64,000 nt of DNA from NCBI GenBank assembly GCA_014898415.1, contig RCTD01000011.1, positions 620,001-684,000 on the forward strand. The letters run 5' to 3'. This stretch comes from Stromatinia cepivora. Its lineage: Eukaryota > Ascomycota > Leotiomycetes > Helotiales > Sclerotiniaceae. Below the pieces are notes generated by a model. That model had not been told where the DNA came from and did no database searches. It was given only the letters and a program-made list of their open reading frames with translations. The position numbers and the translations under genes were made by a program. Shown in pieces: positions 1-12,258 of the stretch; the first letter of the stretch is position 1; each line of letters begins with the position of its first letter.

Positions 1-1715
1 AATATAAATATTGATAAAAATGAAAAAAATAAAATAAAAAAATCTCAAAAAAAGGAAAACCTTTTTGAATTTAATAAAAATAATATAATATAAAAGAATA
101 AAATATCTTATTTTTATATTAAATTTTCAAAAATAAAAAAGCAAATATTAATTTCTATTTATATTATAAAATCTTTAATAGAAATCTTAAAATGAATTTA
201 TAAAATCAAAATCCTAATAACAATTAGAATTACTTTTATATATATATCAAATCTTTTCAAATAAATTCTTAAGAAAATATTAATTATAAATATCGAAGAA
301 CAAAAAAAGTTTTTCAAAAATTCAAAAATTTTTATCAAAAAAATTATGATAATTTTAACAATTATTAATTATTTAAATATCTTTTTTAATTATTAATTAA
401 AAAAAATATATAATATATTTATTATTATTATAATCTTTATAAATAAGAATATTAAAATTAATAATATTATTAATTCAGGATTACAATTAATATAATAAAC
501 CTGGAAATTACAAAAGAATTGGAATTCATAATATACAAATATAAAATAATAATAATTATTTTTGATAAAAATATCATCATTTTGTATAAATTGATTAAAA
601 ATAGAAAAATCAATTTTGAAGGAATTAAGAATATCATTAATATCTTTGTTTAAAATAATATCAAAGATTCATTATTATTAAAAATATTATACTTATTTAT
701 AAAAAAAAATTGATTTTGAATATAAAAAAGATAAATAAATTATATAAATTAATAATAATAATAATATTAATAATATTGATTATTGAATAATAAAATCAAA
801 ATATAAAATAAATATTATAAAAATTAATCTTGAAAAATCAGAAAAAGAATAAACAATATAAATTTTAAAGATTATATTAATAATCTTTTAAAAATTTTAG
901 ATATTATTAAAAGTTAAAAAAAATTCGAGAAATTTATTAAAAATTATTTCCTGGAATTTCTAATTGATATTCCAAATTTTAAAATCATTTTAAATTCTAT
1001 AAAATTTAATATTAATATTATTCGAATTAATTTTAATTTTGATATTAAGGATATATTCAATAATATTAAAGATTTTAAATTAAAAGGATTTCAGGAATAC
1101 TTTGTTATTAATGATATTTATTTTGATTTAAAGAAATTTAAAATAGAAAATAATATTTAAGAAAAACTAATTAATATTAAATCCGAAATTCTTATTTTAA
1201 TTAATAATATATATAAGAAAAAGAAGGATAAAATAAAGTCCTTAAACAAAACAGAATATATTGATAAAAAGATCTCAGAAAGTAATCTTAATTAATTGAA
1301 ATTGAAATATATAAAATATTTTATATATTAATTATTAAATCCTTTTTCAAAGTATTTGATATTATATTTTGATATTAAATTTGAAGGTTTCTAATTGATA
1401 CAAAAATATATAATATTATTAAATATTAAAAATATATTTTAGAAATATAAAAAAGAACTTTTTTTTGTATTACTACAAAATCAAAAAATAATATTAATTT
1501 TTGATTGGATTGAAATTGGCAATATCAAATCTTTAATTGCTTTGTTATAAATTATCAAAATAATATTATATAAACTTTAATAAACTTTTGATTTTATATC
1601 CTTTAAAATTTTCTTATTAATAATTATCAAAATAATAAAAGATTATATTAAGCAAAGTATATTAAAAAAAGGAAAAAGATTATACTAAAATCCTTAATAT
1701 TTAAATAAATAACCT
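1..1715 (+). mobile_element. Gypsy family A, internal fragment (A3)
   Basis: This segment reads, on the + strand, like the - strand of A1 from about 34.36 kb down to 32.65 kb, with colinear protein-level similarity throughout (for example ITKELEFIIYKYK here and ITKELKLIIHEYK in A1). It covers the end of gag, the aspartic protease and the lead-in to reverse transcriptase. The left end is cut by the window edge. Similarity to A1 stops near 1715, where copia sequence begins. It is heavily decayed, with many stops and at least one frameshift. Third copy of the family in the window, and the only one on the + strand. Confidence 0.75.
430..720 (+). pseudogene. Aspartic protease remnant of gypsy A3
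   Basis: Retroviral-type aspartic protease region that would process the Gag-Pol polyprotein. The active-site triplet is read as Asn-Ser-Gly at 472-480, where A1 has Asp-Ser-Glu at the same place. Together the two copies point to an original Asp-Ser-Gly, each having lost one residue by a G-to-A change. A one-base deletion just after the triplet shifts the frame relative to A1. Downstream the flap and C-terminal part (LYKLIKNRKINFEGIKNI, then LLLKILYLFIKK) align with A1. Non-functional. Confidence 0.6.
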
Positions 1716-2270
1716 ATTTTTATTAAAAATCATAGAATTATTTCAGAATATATAAATCTTTATATATATTCCCAAAATAGAATAACCAAAATATTAAATA
1801 AATATATAATCGAAAAATTATTATATTTAATTAAAGAAAAAAATATTCCTTTTTTTCTATAACCTTATTTAATTCAAATCATAATATATATCAAAAATAA
1901 AATCTATAATAATTCTACTAAATTATCTTTTTTCGAATTAATATATAATAATAAATCTAATTTGGAATATATAAAAATATTAAATTTCCTTATTTATATA
2001 TTAAATAATGAAGAAATTTGAAAAAGAAAAATATATGTTAAGGTTCGAAAAAATATATTAATAGATTTTGAATTCTCTAATAATTTTTTAATATATATCC
2101 CTATAATTGAGAAGATAGTTAATATTAAAGATATTGATATTGAAAAGAATTTAAAATCTTTCGATAAATATGAAAATCAGGATTTAAATATTTTGAAAAA
2201 ACAAAACCCTAATTTCAAATCTATCAATATTATAAATGAAAAGAAGAAAATTCTATTTCAATTATAATAT
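1716..2270 (+). pseudogene. Copia G integrase remnant
   Basis: C-terminal half of a copia integrase. Readable blocks are SQNRITKILNKYIIEKLL (the catalytic-Glu region; the expected Glu is blurred), then IPFFL.PYLIQIIIYIKNK and LSFFELIYNNKSNLEYIKIL, the usual arrangement leading into the GKKP-type motif of copia integrases. The DNA-binding N-terminus and the first catalytic Asp residues are absent because the element is truncated. Multiple stops and poor codons; not functional. Confidence 0.6.
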
Positions 2271-2739
2271 AAAATCTAATTCCCGAAAAAAAATAATCAA
2301 TATTTTTTTATAAATCAGAAAACTTAAATAATAAAATCAAGAAAGAAATCTTTAAAAAACCTAAAATTCGAATCTCTAAATAAATTAAAAATTAAAATCT
2401 GAAAATAAAGGATTATTATATAATTATAAAAATGGATTATATTATAACTTAGTTTTTTCTGAATATTTTAATTCGATTAATAAAAAATATAATTCGAAAT
2501 CGATAATAAAAATTCGAAAAATCTTCAATTAATTTTCGATATTCAATTTAAAAATAATCATAAAATTATTATTAAAAAATCTACTTATATATTAATCGAA
2601 TCAAAATCTTATAAAAAAGTAATTAATTCATTGAATAAAAAATATTAATTAAAAACTATAAATTATAAAATTAATATCTTTGAATTAAATAAAACCTAGA
2701 ATATTATTAATAATCCTAATAATAATAAAATCCTCAAAA

Positions 2740-4080
2740 TTAAATAGATTTATAAAAAAAGGATTTAAATAATTTTATTAAATTCAAAACTAAATTTGTT
2801 ATTAAAGATTTTGAATAATTATTTAATTTAGATTATATTGATATTTATATATTAATAATTAAATCAATAATCTAGAAATTATTATTTGTATTAACTCCCC
2901 AAAATAATTGATTAATTTTTGCTCAAAATAATATTAATATGTCTTTAATTTTAAAACCTTTTAAAGATTTTAATAAATTAAATAATAAAACTTTAAAATT
3001 AAATAAAGTATTATACAATTTAAAACAATCAGCCCGAATTTAGTATTATATTTTAAAAATCATTCTAAACAAATAAAATTTTTATAATTTAATTATTAAA
3101 GAATATATTTTTATTAATAAAAAAAAATCTTATTTTTAATATATATATCAATAATATAATCATTATAATTCCAAATTAAAAGATTATTAATAATTTTATT
3201 AATAATTTTAAAAAACATTTCGATTTAAAAGATTTAGGGTTTATAAAAGATTATCTAAATCTTCAAATCAAAAGAAATACAAATAATTTAAAACTATATT
3301 AATCAAAATATACCAAAAAGATATTAACTAAATTTGGAATATTAAAATCATACTCTGTTTCCACTCCAATAAATCCAAAAATAAAATTTTATTATAATAA
3401 AGAAAAACTAATAATAATAATATAAAATTATATCAAGAAATTATTGATTCTTTATTATATTTATGATTTGAAATTAAATTAAATATAATATTTCATAGTG
3501 ATAGATTAATTAATTTTTCGTTTAATTTTAGTTTTATACATATTTAAGCCGCCAAAAGAATATTGAGATATTTAAAAGATATTATTAGTAAAGGGGTTAA
3601 TTATAAATGTAATAATAATAATCCTTATATTAAAGATTATTATAATTCAAATTATAAAGATGAAATTAATATATATAAATTAATTAATGAATATATATTT
3701 ATATTAATTGTAGAATCTATTAATTGAAAATCTAAATTATAATCAATTATAGTTCAATCAACTTCAAAAGTTGAATTTATAATTATTAATATAATAATTA
3801 AAGAGATTATATATATTAAAAAGCTATTAATAGAATTAAATTTATATAATTAAGATAAATTCTTATTATATATAGATAATCAAATTGCATTAACCCTTAC
3901 TAAAAACCCTATTTTTCATGAAAAAGTAAGTATATTGCAATACAATTTTATTATATTAAAGATATTATAAATTCAGGTGATCTAAATCTGATTTATATAT
4001 CAACTAATAATCAAAAAGCCAATGATCTTATTAAACCATTAATTTGAATTAAATTAATCGAATTTTTAAAACAGATTAAT
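2740..4080 (+). pseudogene. Copia G reverse transcriptase and RNase H remnant
   Basis: RT followed by RNase H of a Ty1/copia polyprotein. Diagnostic blocks in order: FVIKDFEQLFNLDYIDIY (copia RT N-terminus), VLYNLKQSARIWYYIL (the LYGLKQ-type motif), AAKRILRYLKDII, then the RNase H blocks INWKSKLQSIIVQSTSKVEF (the Trp-Ser-Ser...Glu-Ala-Glu-Tyr region), LLYIDNQIALTLTKNPIFHEK, and a C-terminus near 4050. Frameshifts and stops interrupt it throughout. The replication enzyme of the element is therefore dead. Confidence 0.75.
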
Positions 4081-4124
4081 TTATATTGATATTATTAAAA
4101 TATTTAATATACTTATTAAAGGGG

Positions 4125-4660
4125 TGTATAAGAACTTCTAATAAGTTTATTAAATCATTTAATAATATTAACCAAACCAATGGTTATATGATCACATGAT
4201 ATATTAATAATATAATTTAATATTATTAAATCTTATCATTATATGAAATCTTGATCATATATCATATTAGAATGATTTATAATAGAATAAAATATAATAA
4301 AAGCATATAGAACTTTCTTATTTCTAAAATTAAATATTATTAATTATTATTTCATTTCATTATATAAAACAATTCTATAAGATTCGATTTAAATTGATTT
4401 TTTTTATAATCATAAAATATTATAGAATTTCATAGAATCTTATGAAATATTATAAATAAAAAAATTTCTTCAAAAAATTCTTCGAAAAACAAACAAAATA
4501 AATTCAATATTCAATACACTTATATTTTAACTTCAATCTTTATATATTCGATCACCCTTCAAACTATATAACTAAATCTTCCATTATAATAATAGTAAAT
4601 AATATTATTATTATATTATTCACTATTATTAACCAATCAACCTCCTTCAAGAGTGATACA
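4125..4660 (+). repeat. Probable 3' LTR of copia G
   Basis: Starts TGTATAAG directly after the purine tract that follows RNase H, and a candidate end ATACA lies at 4656-4660, giving a short terminal inverted repeat (TGTAT/ATACA). There is no partner LTR in the window, so the right end rests on that repeat alone. Confidence 0.4.
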
Positions 4661-6239
4661 TCCAAACTATATCATCTTTTGAAATAAAAGATACCATAAT
4701 TACGTTAATATAAAAAATTTATTTCGGAATTCCTTTTATTATATAATAAAATGATATTCGTTATTATACGAAATTCGATTTTGATTTACAAATCGCAAGA
4801 TTTAAATATATCCCTGAATTTGGAAAAGAAAATTGTTCAAGATTCAATAAAATATAAATATATTCTTAATTGAAGATTTTATTGATAAGAATAAATTACT
4901 CTTTCAAAGATTCAGAATTCAAAAAGTAAGATAATATACCTAATAATTTTATTATATCTTCAAATTATTTTTCTTCAAATTTTATTAATAATATTATGTG
5001 AATAGTAATTTATCTTATTAAAATAGAATATATATAAAATCTCAAATTTTTTCCAACCCTATTTTAATAATATAAAGAATATCAATTTTTTATATATCAA
5101 ATATCAAAGAATCCAAATTTATATTAACTTTGATTTCTATGTAATCATAAAATCCAAAAAAGAAACCTTTTGAAATATAATCCAATAAATTTTTCTTGCT
5201 TTTCACTATACTCTTATCCAAATCCTTTAATTATTATAACAGATATATCCTTCAATTCTATCTTATAAATTCATTATATATATTCCTCCAATCCAATTTT
5301 CGATATTATTGATTTTTTCGATATAATTATAAATTCAATAATATTATTAATTTATACTTTAATTCGTTTTCTATATTAATCAATTTGTTTTTTCTATCGT
5401 TTTCCTATTGAAAATATAATATAAAATAAAATATATATCAAAAATAACTAAGGATTAACAAAAATTAATAAGAATTAATAAGAGATTTAAGGAATTACAA
5501 TAGATTTCTAAAAATTATTAAGAGTCTGCAGAATATGATAAAAATTAATAAAACATAATGAAATATAATAAAAGATTAATAGAAATAAAAAAAAAAATTT
5601 TCTTAGATATTAATATTAAATATAAAATCAATTTCATTTTAAATAATCATTATTGTTTTTAATAATAAAAATATCGAATAATCGATTATTCAACCAAAAA
5701 GTATTAATAGGAAACGAAAAGAATTATAAAAAATTTTAGATTTAAAAGATCTTTAGGATATATTTATTAATTAAAAAGATTAATAATTATAAAGCAATCA
5801 AAAAGAAAATGATTATTATTACTATTCATAAAAGCATCCAATAATTGATTTTATATTGAAAATAATATTAATAAGAAATCGATAAATATTACAAAAATCT
5901 CTGAATTGAAAGTATTTTTGAAATATAATTGTTTAATAGATTAGTAGATAATAATAACATAATAATAAAAAATAATTATTATTATGAAATATTACTTTTT
6001 GAAGATATAATTTTTATTTTTCAAGAAAATATATATATCTAATCAAATGATATTATAATAATATAATATATATAAAAATGAATAGAAAAATCACCTCTAT
6101 CTATTAAATCTATATCAAAAACTTAAAATTATTGATAAATTTTTCAATATATTAAATAATAATTAAATAAAAAACCAAAATATTACTTTTTATATCAAAA
6201 CTGAAATCAAAATATTTCAGATCCTTTAGAGATCCTACA
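4661..6239. other. AT-rich gene-free stretch
   Basis: Very AT-rich with no open frame of note and no block that I can match to families A to H. Most likely very old RIP-degraded repeat. It was joined to 19162 onward before element C inserted. Confidence 0.5.
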
Positions 6240-6442
6240 ATGGTACCCCATATGCCTCTTTTTGGCTGGTTTATAGATTTTAGATTTTAGATTAGGTAAG
6301 CGGAGAAGGATCTGAGGATGAGATAAATAGAGATCACTATCTATTCCAGCTAGTCCGTAATCTCGGGGGCGTATCACGGGAAAATGATTATTATATCAAC
6401 TGAATTAACCATTCGTCAAGAGTGGCGTCACTTTTAGCGTGA
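6240..6442 (-). repeat. Low-RIP patch, possible LTR end
   Basis: About 200 bp of near-normal composition between AT-rich blocks. Read on the - strand it begins TGTCACGCTAAAAGTGACG at 6442, typical of a gypsy LTR start, and contains a local TCACGGG motif (6374-6380) like the termini of the 309-bp solo LTRs in this window. It has no partner, no clear other end and no open frame. It may be a young solo LTR fragment or unique host DNA. Confidence 0.3.
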
Positions 6443-6692
6443 CAATAATCTAATGAGGATTTTATAAATATTAATAATAAATATTGTCGGGACAACTATA
6501 TACAGGGAATTGAAGCTTAACAACGAACATAGAATACTCTTGATAATTAATACATTTTAATTTACCTAAAGAACTAGAATCTATAGAAAGTGAAAAACTA
6601 TATAATAATACATACCGAAATACTAATACAAATATTAATAAACATATAATTCTTATCATCCTTATTATCTTTATCATCCTTACTATATATAT

Positions 6693-7180
6693 TGTAAAAG
6701 AGGTAGATCGAGATATATGCGTCCCGATAGTACATTGTGAAGGGAAATGGGAATTGGAATTGATCAGATTATATTGTAGAGACTTCAAGTAGTAAAATTA
6801 GTAGATTTAGATTGTGAGAATCATAGCAAAGAATCGGTTAATTTCGAATAACAATAGGTTTGGGTTTAGAATCAAGAAACTTTTCATTACTTTTTCTAAT
6901 GGTATTGAAGAATTCCCCTCTATATAAATGAAAACTCTTCAAACTAGCGTACAATTCGGCCCGCTTTCGGCTAGCCCTAGTTTCGTGGTTGAGGTTCGTA
7001 ACATAGATAATGATTTGGGTTGTGTATAAATAGGATACAAAAAGATTAATAGAAAAACGATTGATTTCTTTCAAGGAGAGGGGAGCAGAACCTTTTCTTA
7101 TATTTAATTACGAGGAGTTATGTGATCATATGATTACGAACTAGCTATGTGTTAGGCCTTGATATCCCAACTTTCTCACA
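6693..7180 (-). mobile_element. Solo LTR of gypsy family A in the LTR of C
   Basis: Matches the 292-bp LTR of family A (compare 25930-26220 and 54282-54573) from the TGTAAAAG start to the CTTTCTCACA end, with a 191-bp insert plus 5-bp duplication inside. It is flanked by ATAT on both sides (6689-6692, 7181-7184). The partner LTR of C at 18933-19156 shows the empty site, with GTAC in place of ATAT. Hence this family makes 4-bp target duplications. No internal region is present, so it is a solo LTR left by recombination. Confidence 0.88.
6813..7003 (+). mobile_element. 191-bp solo LTR (family H) inside the A solo LTR
   Basis: Begins TGTGAGAATC and ends GGTTCGTAACA; flanked by the exact 5-bp duplication TAGAT (6808-6812, 7004-7008). 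Removing it restores the A LTR sequence. It carries a TATA-like box (CTATATAAAT, about 6922-6931) in the + orientation and is much less AT-rich than its surroundings, so it is a late arrival. No other copy lies in the window. Confidence 0.8.
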
Positions 7181-7200
7181 ATATAATTCATATTCCAATA

Positions 7201-8446
7201 CTAACAACTTCTCTTAAATCGAAATATCGTATACTCCAGAAATATATATATCTAACAAATAAATATTCTTTTCAATCTTAACTTTCGTTTTGTTCCTTGA
7301 TTCAAATTAACCCATATATAAAATAATTATATATTTAATCAACTAAATATATATTTATAATAACTTTGTTTTATATTCATTCTTTAATTCCTATATTTAT
7401 ATTATTTCCTTTTTATAATATTTCGATCTTTTTATTCATTTTATGATTTTGATTATGATTATATTATTCTTTATAAGATCTTTGAGAATCTGATATAATT
7501 TTGTTTTTGTTATTATATTAACAAAATTAGATTCTTTATCAATTTATTTGATTTTTATTATCTTCCTTTATTTATAAAATTACAATAAAACCATTAAATC
7601 GATTATCAATCTTTTCTTTCAAATTGAATCTAATTTCGTAAGATAATTATAAAATGATTTCGAATCTATATATATAATTAATAGTACTTTCTGCTTTGGT
7701 AATATATTTCTGATAATACTTTTGAATATTATATTAATATCGAATCCTCAGATTATATTATCAAATTCTAATACTAATACATTTTTAATAATCTTTTTTT
7801 ATTTGATAAATAATTAATGAATCAAATTCATTTTATTGTTTTTATTTATTAATACAATGATATATTTGATTTGTAAGAATAGATTTCGATTGTTAATAAA
7901 TGATATATTTATAAATACTATTAATTTCAACAAATCGAAATCGAATAATATGAATTTTAATCCTTTGGTTAAATTGTTTATTTGTTATTAGATTATTTTA
8001 TTTATCAATTTCACATTTTCTTTTTTAGGATTGATAATTTAAACAACAAAAGAAAAAGCAAATAATACTTGTGATTAATATATTATCGAAATATAAATTC
8101 CTTTTATATATTGAACAATATATTGATCCTTTGAAATTGCACTTTTTCGAATTTTACTTTTTATATTATAATATCGATTAATTGTATTTTAATGAATTAT
8201 AAATTCATATATTGCCTTTTTTGATTTATATAAATAGAACCATTGTTTGTTTGAATAATAATAATTCCATTGAATTTGAGGGGGTTCTTAAATAATAAAG
8301 TTTTTTGATTCTTTATAAGAAATTTTATATTTTCGAATTTTTTTTATTCTTTATTTGTAAATACTTTATTGATTATAATAATTGTATCATTTATTTGAAA
8401 TCCTATTAATCCAAATACTTCATTTTTTTATTTAGTATATATTAAA
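7201..8446 (-). pseudogene. Copia C polymerase, C-terminal part (RT end and RNase H)
   Basis: Continuation of the C reverse transcriptase across the B1 insertion. Immediately inside the junction the - strand reads FGLIGFQINDTIIIINKVF, the RT catalytic block in which the two catalytic Asp codons fall at 8386-8391 (the first now Asn). A later block LKFNGIIIIQTNNGSIYINQ follows. The remaining 1 kb should be the RNase H domain by position; I could read only scattered pieces and several frameshifts. Non-functional. Confidence 0.65.
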
Positions 8447-8451
8447 TAAAG

Positions 8452-8617
8452 TGTTAACTTTTGGTGCAGGAAATAGTAATATTGTTGATTATATAGGTTG
8501 AACTAAAGATCTATAATTCTAGTAGAAATAGAATTAAGATTGTCTCCAAATATGGTTTGTATACTATTATAATCACATGACCTCAATTCTAATCCTATAA
8601 TAATTTCATTTCCAATA
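8452..8617 (-). repeat. 3' LTR of B1
   Basis: Starts TGTTAACTTTTGGTGCAGGA and ends TTTCCAATA. Aligns along its whole length with 13763-13927, 36002-36167 and 42998-43163. Confidence 0.9.
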
Positions 8618-8639
8618 CTTCTTTATTGAAGATATTCTA

Positions 8640-9260
8640 TTCGATCCTTCTAAATTATTAATCTTAACATTTTCTTGAATCTTTCGAAAGCAATCTTTGT
8701 ACAAGATTTCGTTATTTTATTAGCAATTATATTATATGTATTGATATAACTAATAGCGATTTTCTCCTTTTCTATTAAATCTTTAATGAAGTAATAATTG
8801 ATATCTATATATTTGAATCGTTTATACAAATATAAATTCTTAGTTAAAACTAAAACGCTTTGATTATTATTAAACATTTGAACTATATCTTCGTTTTTTC
8901 TAATATAATTTGATTTGAATAGATCTTTAAGTATTTGTATAATTTATTTTCTTTGTTTAATGAATATTATTATTGTAATATATTCTGATTCTATATTAGA
9001 GGTAGTTACAAATACTTATTTCTTGTTAATCTATGATATAAAGTTTTTATAGAATATTATAATTCTTTTTGAAATATTTTTCCGGTTATGTTTGTTATTA
9101 ATTCAATCTGTATTTGTATATATCTTTATTATATTGTCAAGTATATTATATTTTTTGTAGATATCAGATTATACTTTTTTTGGTCCGAATTATAGCTTTT
9201 ATTTGATTGTTGATTGTAGATATCGTATTAGATTCTTTAAAATTATAATATAATGTTTTG
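8640..9260 (-). pseudogene. B1 RNase H remnant
   Basis: C-terminal RNase H domain of the copia polyprotein, which removes the RNA strand during cDNA synthesis. Readable blocks: NIESEYITI (the Thr-Glu-Ala-Glu-Tyr region), then NNQSVLVLTKNLYLYKRFKY (Asp-Asn-Gln...Asn-Pro region), IDINYYFIKDLIEKEKIAIS and a C-terminus ITKSCTKIAFERFKKMLRL. The last 75 residues (8650-8877) are still one open frame, but the N-terminal half has stops. B2 carries the same domain. Confidence 0.75.
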
Positions 9261-10330
9261 TTGATTTTGCTATAAATTGTGAAAGTCTTTTAATTAAAAA
9301 TATTATCTTTGATCGAATGTATATTATTAGATGGATAATACTTTTTATTTATTATTGATATTTGTTTATATTTATTAATTCATTATCATTAATTGTTGGT
9401 TGAAGATGAGTATAATTCATTATTAGTAGTTTTTTAATTTAATGTTATTTATATATAATATTATATTTGGTTAGTATAATGTTGAAATATTCTTTTTGAT
9501 TTATGATTAATATATATATTTTTCTATTACAAATGATTTTAATATTTAAGATCTTATTAATCTTCTTTAGATTTTTGATATTAAAATAAATTGATAGTTT
9601 TTCATCGAACCAAATGATTTGCGATGATGTATATGATATAATAACGATATTATTGATATATATTAATAATATTATATTATGATCTTTAAATGTATATAAA
9701 TATAAATCTACTAAACTTTATATAAAACTTATATCTAAAAACTCTTTCTTCAATAGTAAATTCCAATCCCTTCTAGTTTGCTTTAAACTATATAGATTTC
9801 GTCGAACTCGTAGTATATATCCCTTTTCGATTTTAATACTTTGAGATAATTCGAAGTAGATCTTTTTCTTTAAATATAATTTAATAAAAGCATTTTTGAT
9901 ATCGAAATATAAGCATTTCAAATTTTCTTTTGTAATAATAATTAGGAATAGTTTGAATATATTTAATTTCATTGTTAATACGAATATTTCGTTATAATCT
10001 TTTTTTAATATTTAATTAAACTTTTGAATTATTAATCTTGCCTTGAATGGATTTACTTTGTTATTCTTTATTTTAATTATAAACATCTATTTTGTCGAAA
10101 CTAAATTACTTTTTTTAAAGAGTATATATTTTTTTCAAATACTATTTTGAATTAAAGATATAATTTTCTTTTGAATAGTTTCCTTTCATTTTTCAGAATA
10201 TTCTCGATTCGATATTACTTGCTTATAAATTCTTAATATTTTGATTCTCAAAACTTTTTTGATCGGATATATTACATTTTCTATATTATTTATATCTATC
10301 AATAAAATTATAAAATCTGAAACGATTTTG
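9261..10330 (-). pseudogene. B1 reverse transcriptase remnant
   Basis: Copia RT. The stretch 9718-9972 is open and carries LYFDIKNAFIKLYLKKKIYF (the first catalytic Asp of copia RTs, Asp-x-x-x-Ala-Phe) and NLYSLKQTRRDWN (the LYGLKQ-type motif). The YVDD block should lie just downstream, near 9.64-9.69 kb, but is blurred by stops. B2 has the same RT with a better preserved YIDNI motif. Not functional. Confidence 0.75.
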
Positions 10331-10949
10331 TCTTTGATATAAAAATCTATTTTGTAAATGATTAGAATTATAATTATAATATATTTTATACTTTTTTGAA
10401 TTTTGATCTATATAGATATTACAATCAATGCTCTTATAATCTTGTTTTCCTATTCTTCTTTAGGATTTTATTCTATATCTCTTTTCCGTTTTTGTATTAA
10501 ATATCTTAAAGATTCGTTTTCAAGATCCATTATATTCTTTTGTTCGGTTTTAAATGATTATGGATTTATTTTGTTTTCTGATTTTATTGAAATAAGCTTA
10601 TCAACAAAATTTAAGATAATCTTAAATTTTGCTTCTGGTATAGATTCAGAGTCTGTAGAAGTTGATTTTTGGATTGGAACCTTTGAAATAATGAATTCGA
10701 TATTTGAAGTATTCTTAAAAGAAGATTCTTGATTTGTCTTTTGGATATTGTTATCTTCATCTTTATTATATGTTGGTATTAATGTATTTAATTTATCTAG
10801 TTTCAATTCGATAATTGGGGTATTTAATACAATTATTGAATTCAATATAATATTTATTAAAGAGAACATTTGGAACAAAGGTGATATAGATATCATATTT
10901 AATATTAAAGATGGAGAAGGTGCTTTGTTTGTTATTAATTTATTATAAA

Positions 10950-11900
10950 GTTTTTAATCTGGTTTTATATTTTTTATTTTTTATAAGTCTGATTTATAAT
11001 TTCTTAATTTAAGATTTAAATCTCCTTTTCGATAAGATTCATTTATGATTACTTTATTTGATCGAAATGTATAATCTAACTTTGAGGAATATATTTTGAT
11101 ATATTTATTTATAACTTTTGAGTATCTTAAAAATACTCCAATTCTTGAAGTATTCTATAATTTATTGTATTCCTGCCCCCCCGAAATAGCCCCAGGACCA
11201 ATACAAGTGTAATATTTGCTCCTTTAGATTTTATATATCTCTATATCTGGTATTATACTTATAAAAGCTTTTATAAAGGATCGATCTATTCTATTTATAT
11301 TAAAATTAATATTAATATAATTCCTGATATAAGTATTATATTTTATAACTTTGTTCCAAAACTCTAATAATAATCCAGCTTTTTTTAGTATTACTTTTAT
11401 ATTTATTTCTACAATCTTTATATTCTATTTTGCAGGCCTGTTTTGATATAAAAAGACAATTATTATAACTTTAGATTGTATGCTTGATAATCATTTATGA
11501 ATAGCTTATAGAAGTTCTGGTATATTGTTAATTTTGATTGTAATGATTTTTTTTTTAGTAATCAATTCCATTTTCTTTTTTCAAGTTTTCAATATTTGAA
11601 TTGTATTGTTTTTTTATATAAATAATATAATCCAATTTATTTTTATATAATTATTGATGATCAATATAAAATAACGATTCCTTTAAATCGATTTTGGAAA
11701 TAATCCTGTAATATCGAAATATATAAATTTGAATCTCTTTGATTTATATAAATTCAATTACTTCGAGATACAATTGATCATTTTGATAAATATATATATT
11801 TCATAGATATCTAATTCAATTAGGATCTTTATTGATTTAATTATATTGAATATTTTGTATAAATTCTTGATCTTATTTGGATCTAGATAATTGAATCTTC
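10950..11900 (-). pseudogene. B1 integrase remnant
   Basis: Aligns base for base with the better preserved integrase of B2 (38420-39349) but has more stops and frameshifts. Next to it (about 11166-11200) is a run of seven C and another C-rich patch that are T-rich in B2. The region from 10403 to 10950 is the variable linker between integrase and RT; the longest open frames there (both strands) are by-products of base composition. Confidence 0.6.
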
Positions 11901-11904
11901 GATA

Positions 11905-12258
11905 CTATAATAGATATCTTTTTTTCTCTTTGAATATTAATTCGTTATCGATATTTTTGATATTATCGATTATCTTTAAAGAAAAGCCTTTTTTCTGATC
12001 ATTTTGATATATACTCGAACAAAGAACTGTATCCTTATATCCTTTGGTTATATATGAAACTATATATATTCTGTTTTGTATTTTAACATAAATAATTTTT
12101 TTATTATCCTTCTTGAAATATATATAATAAGAATTGAATTCCCTTTGCAGCCCTATTTCGCAAATTCTTTTTCTTAATAACAAATTTACTCCAAGCCCTA
12201 ATATATATAATACATTTGAAAATAATATCTTAGAATTATTTTCGTATATTATATCCAT
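11905..12258 (-). pseudogene. B1 GAG-pre-integrase segment
   Basis: 117 residues open: ILFSNVLYILGLGVNLLLRK followed by RICEIGLQREFNSYYIYFKK. This is the conserved stretch between copia protease and integrase (normally ...NVLYVPGL..NLLS). The protease active site should lie just upstream, near 12.37 kb, but is destroyed in B1; B2 keeps it. Function in the intact element: part of the Pol polyprotein before integrase. Confidence 0.7.

Larger units (their letters stand above)
1716..4660 (+). mobile_element. Copia element G, 5'-truncated
   Basis: A Ty1/copia-type retrotransposon on the + strand whose integrase, reverse transcriptase and RNase H follow in copia order, ending in a purine-rich tract (AAAGGGG, about 4118-4124) and a probable 3' LTR. 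The left end begins inside the integrase core, directly against gypsy A3 sequence, so the 5' LTR, gag and protease are missing. It is heavily RIP-mutated. No second LTR or target duplication was found, so the right boundary is tentative. Confidence 0.7.
6485..7200 (-). repeat. 3' LTR of C, interrupted
   Basis: Starts TGTCGGGA and ends ATTCCAATA (decayed from ATTCCGACA, as kept in the partner LTR). Without the insertion at 6693-7180 and one ATAT copy it is 224 bp, identical in length to the partner at 18933-19156. Next to it inside the element is a purine-rich tract on the - strand (AAGAGAAGTTGTTAG), fitting the 3' side of a - strand element. Confidence 0.85.

Noticed and set aside
6471..6788. 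105-codon - strand frame across the C LTR and A solo LTR junction
   Set aside because: It spans an insertion boundary between two LTRs, so it cannot be an ancestral gene; the similar frame at 54087-54377 arises from the same A LTR.
10403..10948. Open frames on both strands in the B1 integrase-RT linker (also 37953-38419 in B2)
   Set aside because: Low-complexity linker; both strands are open by composition and neither has a domain.
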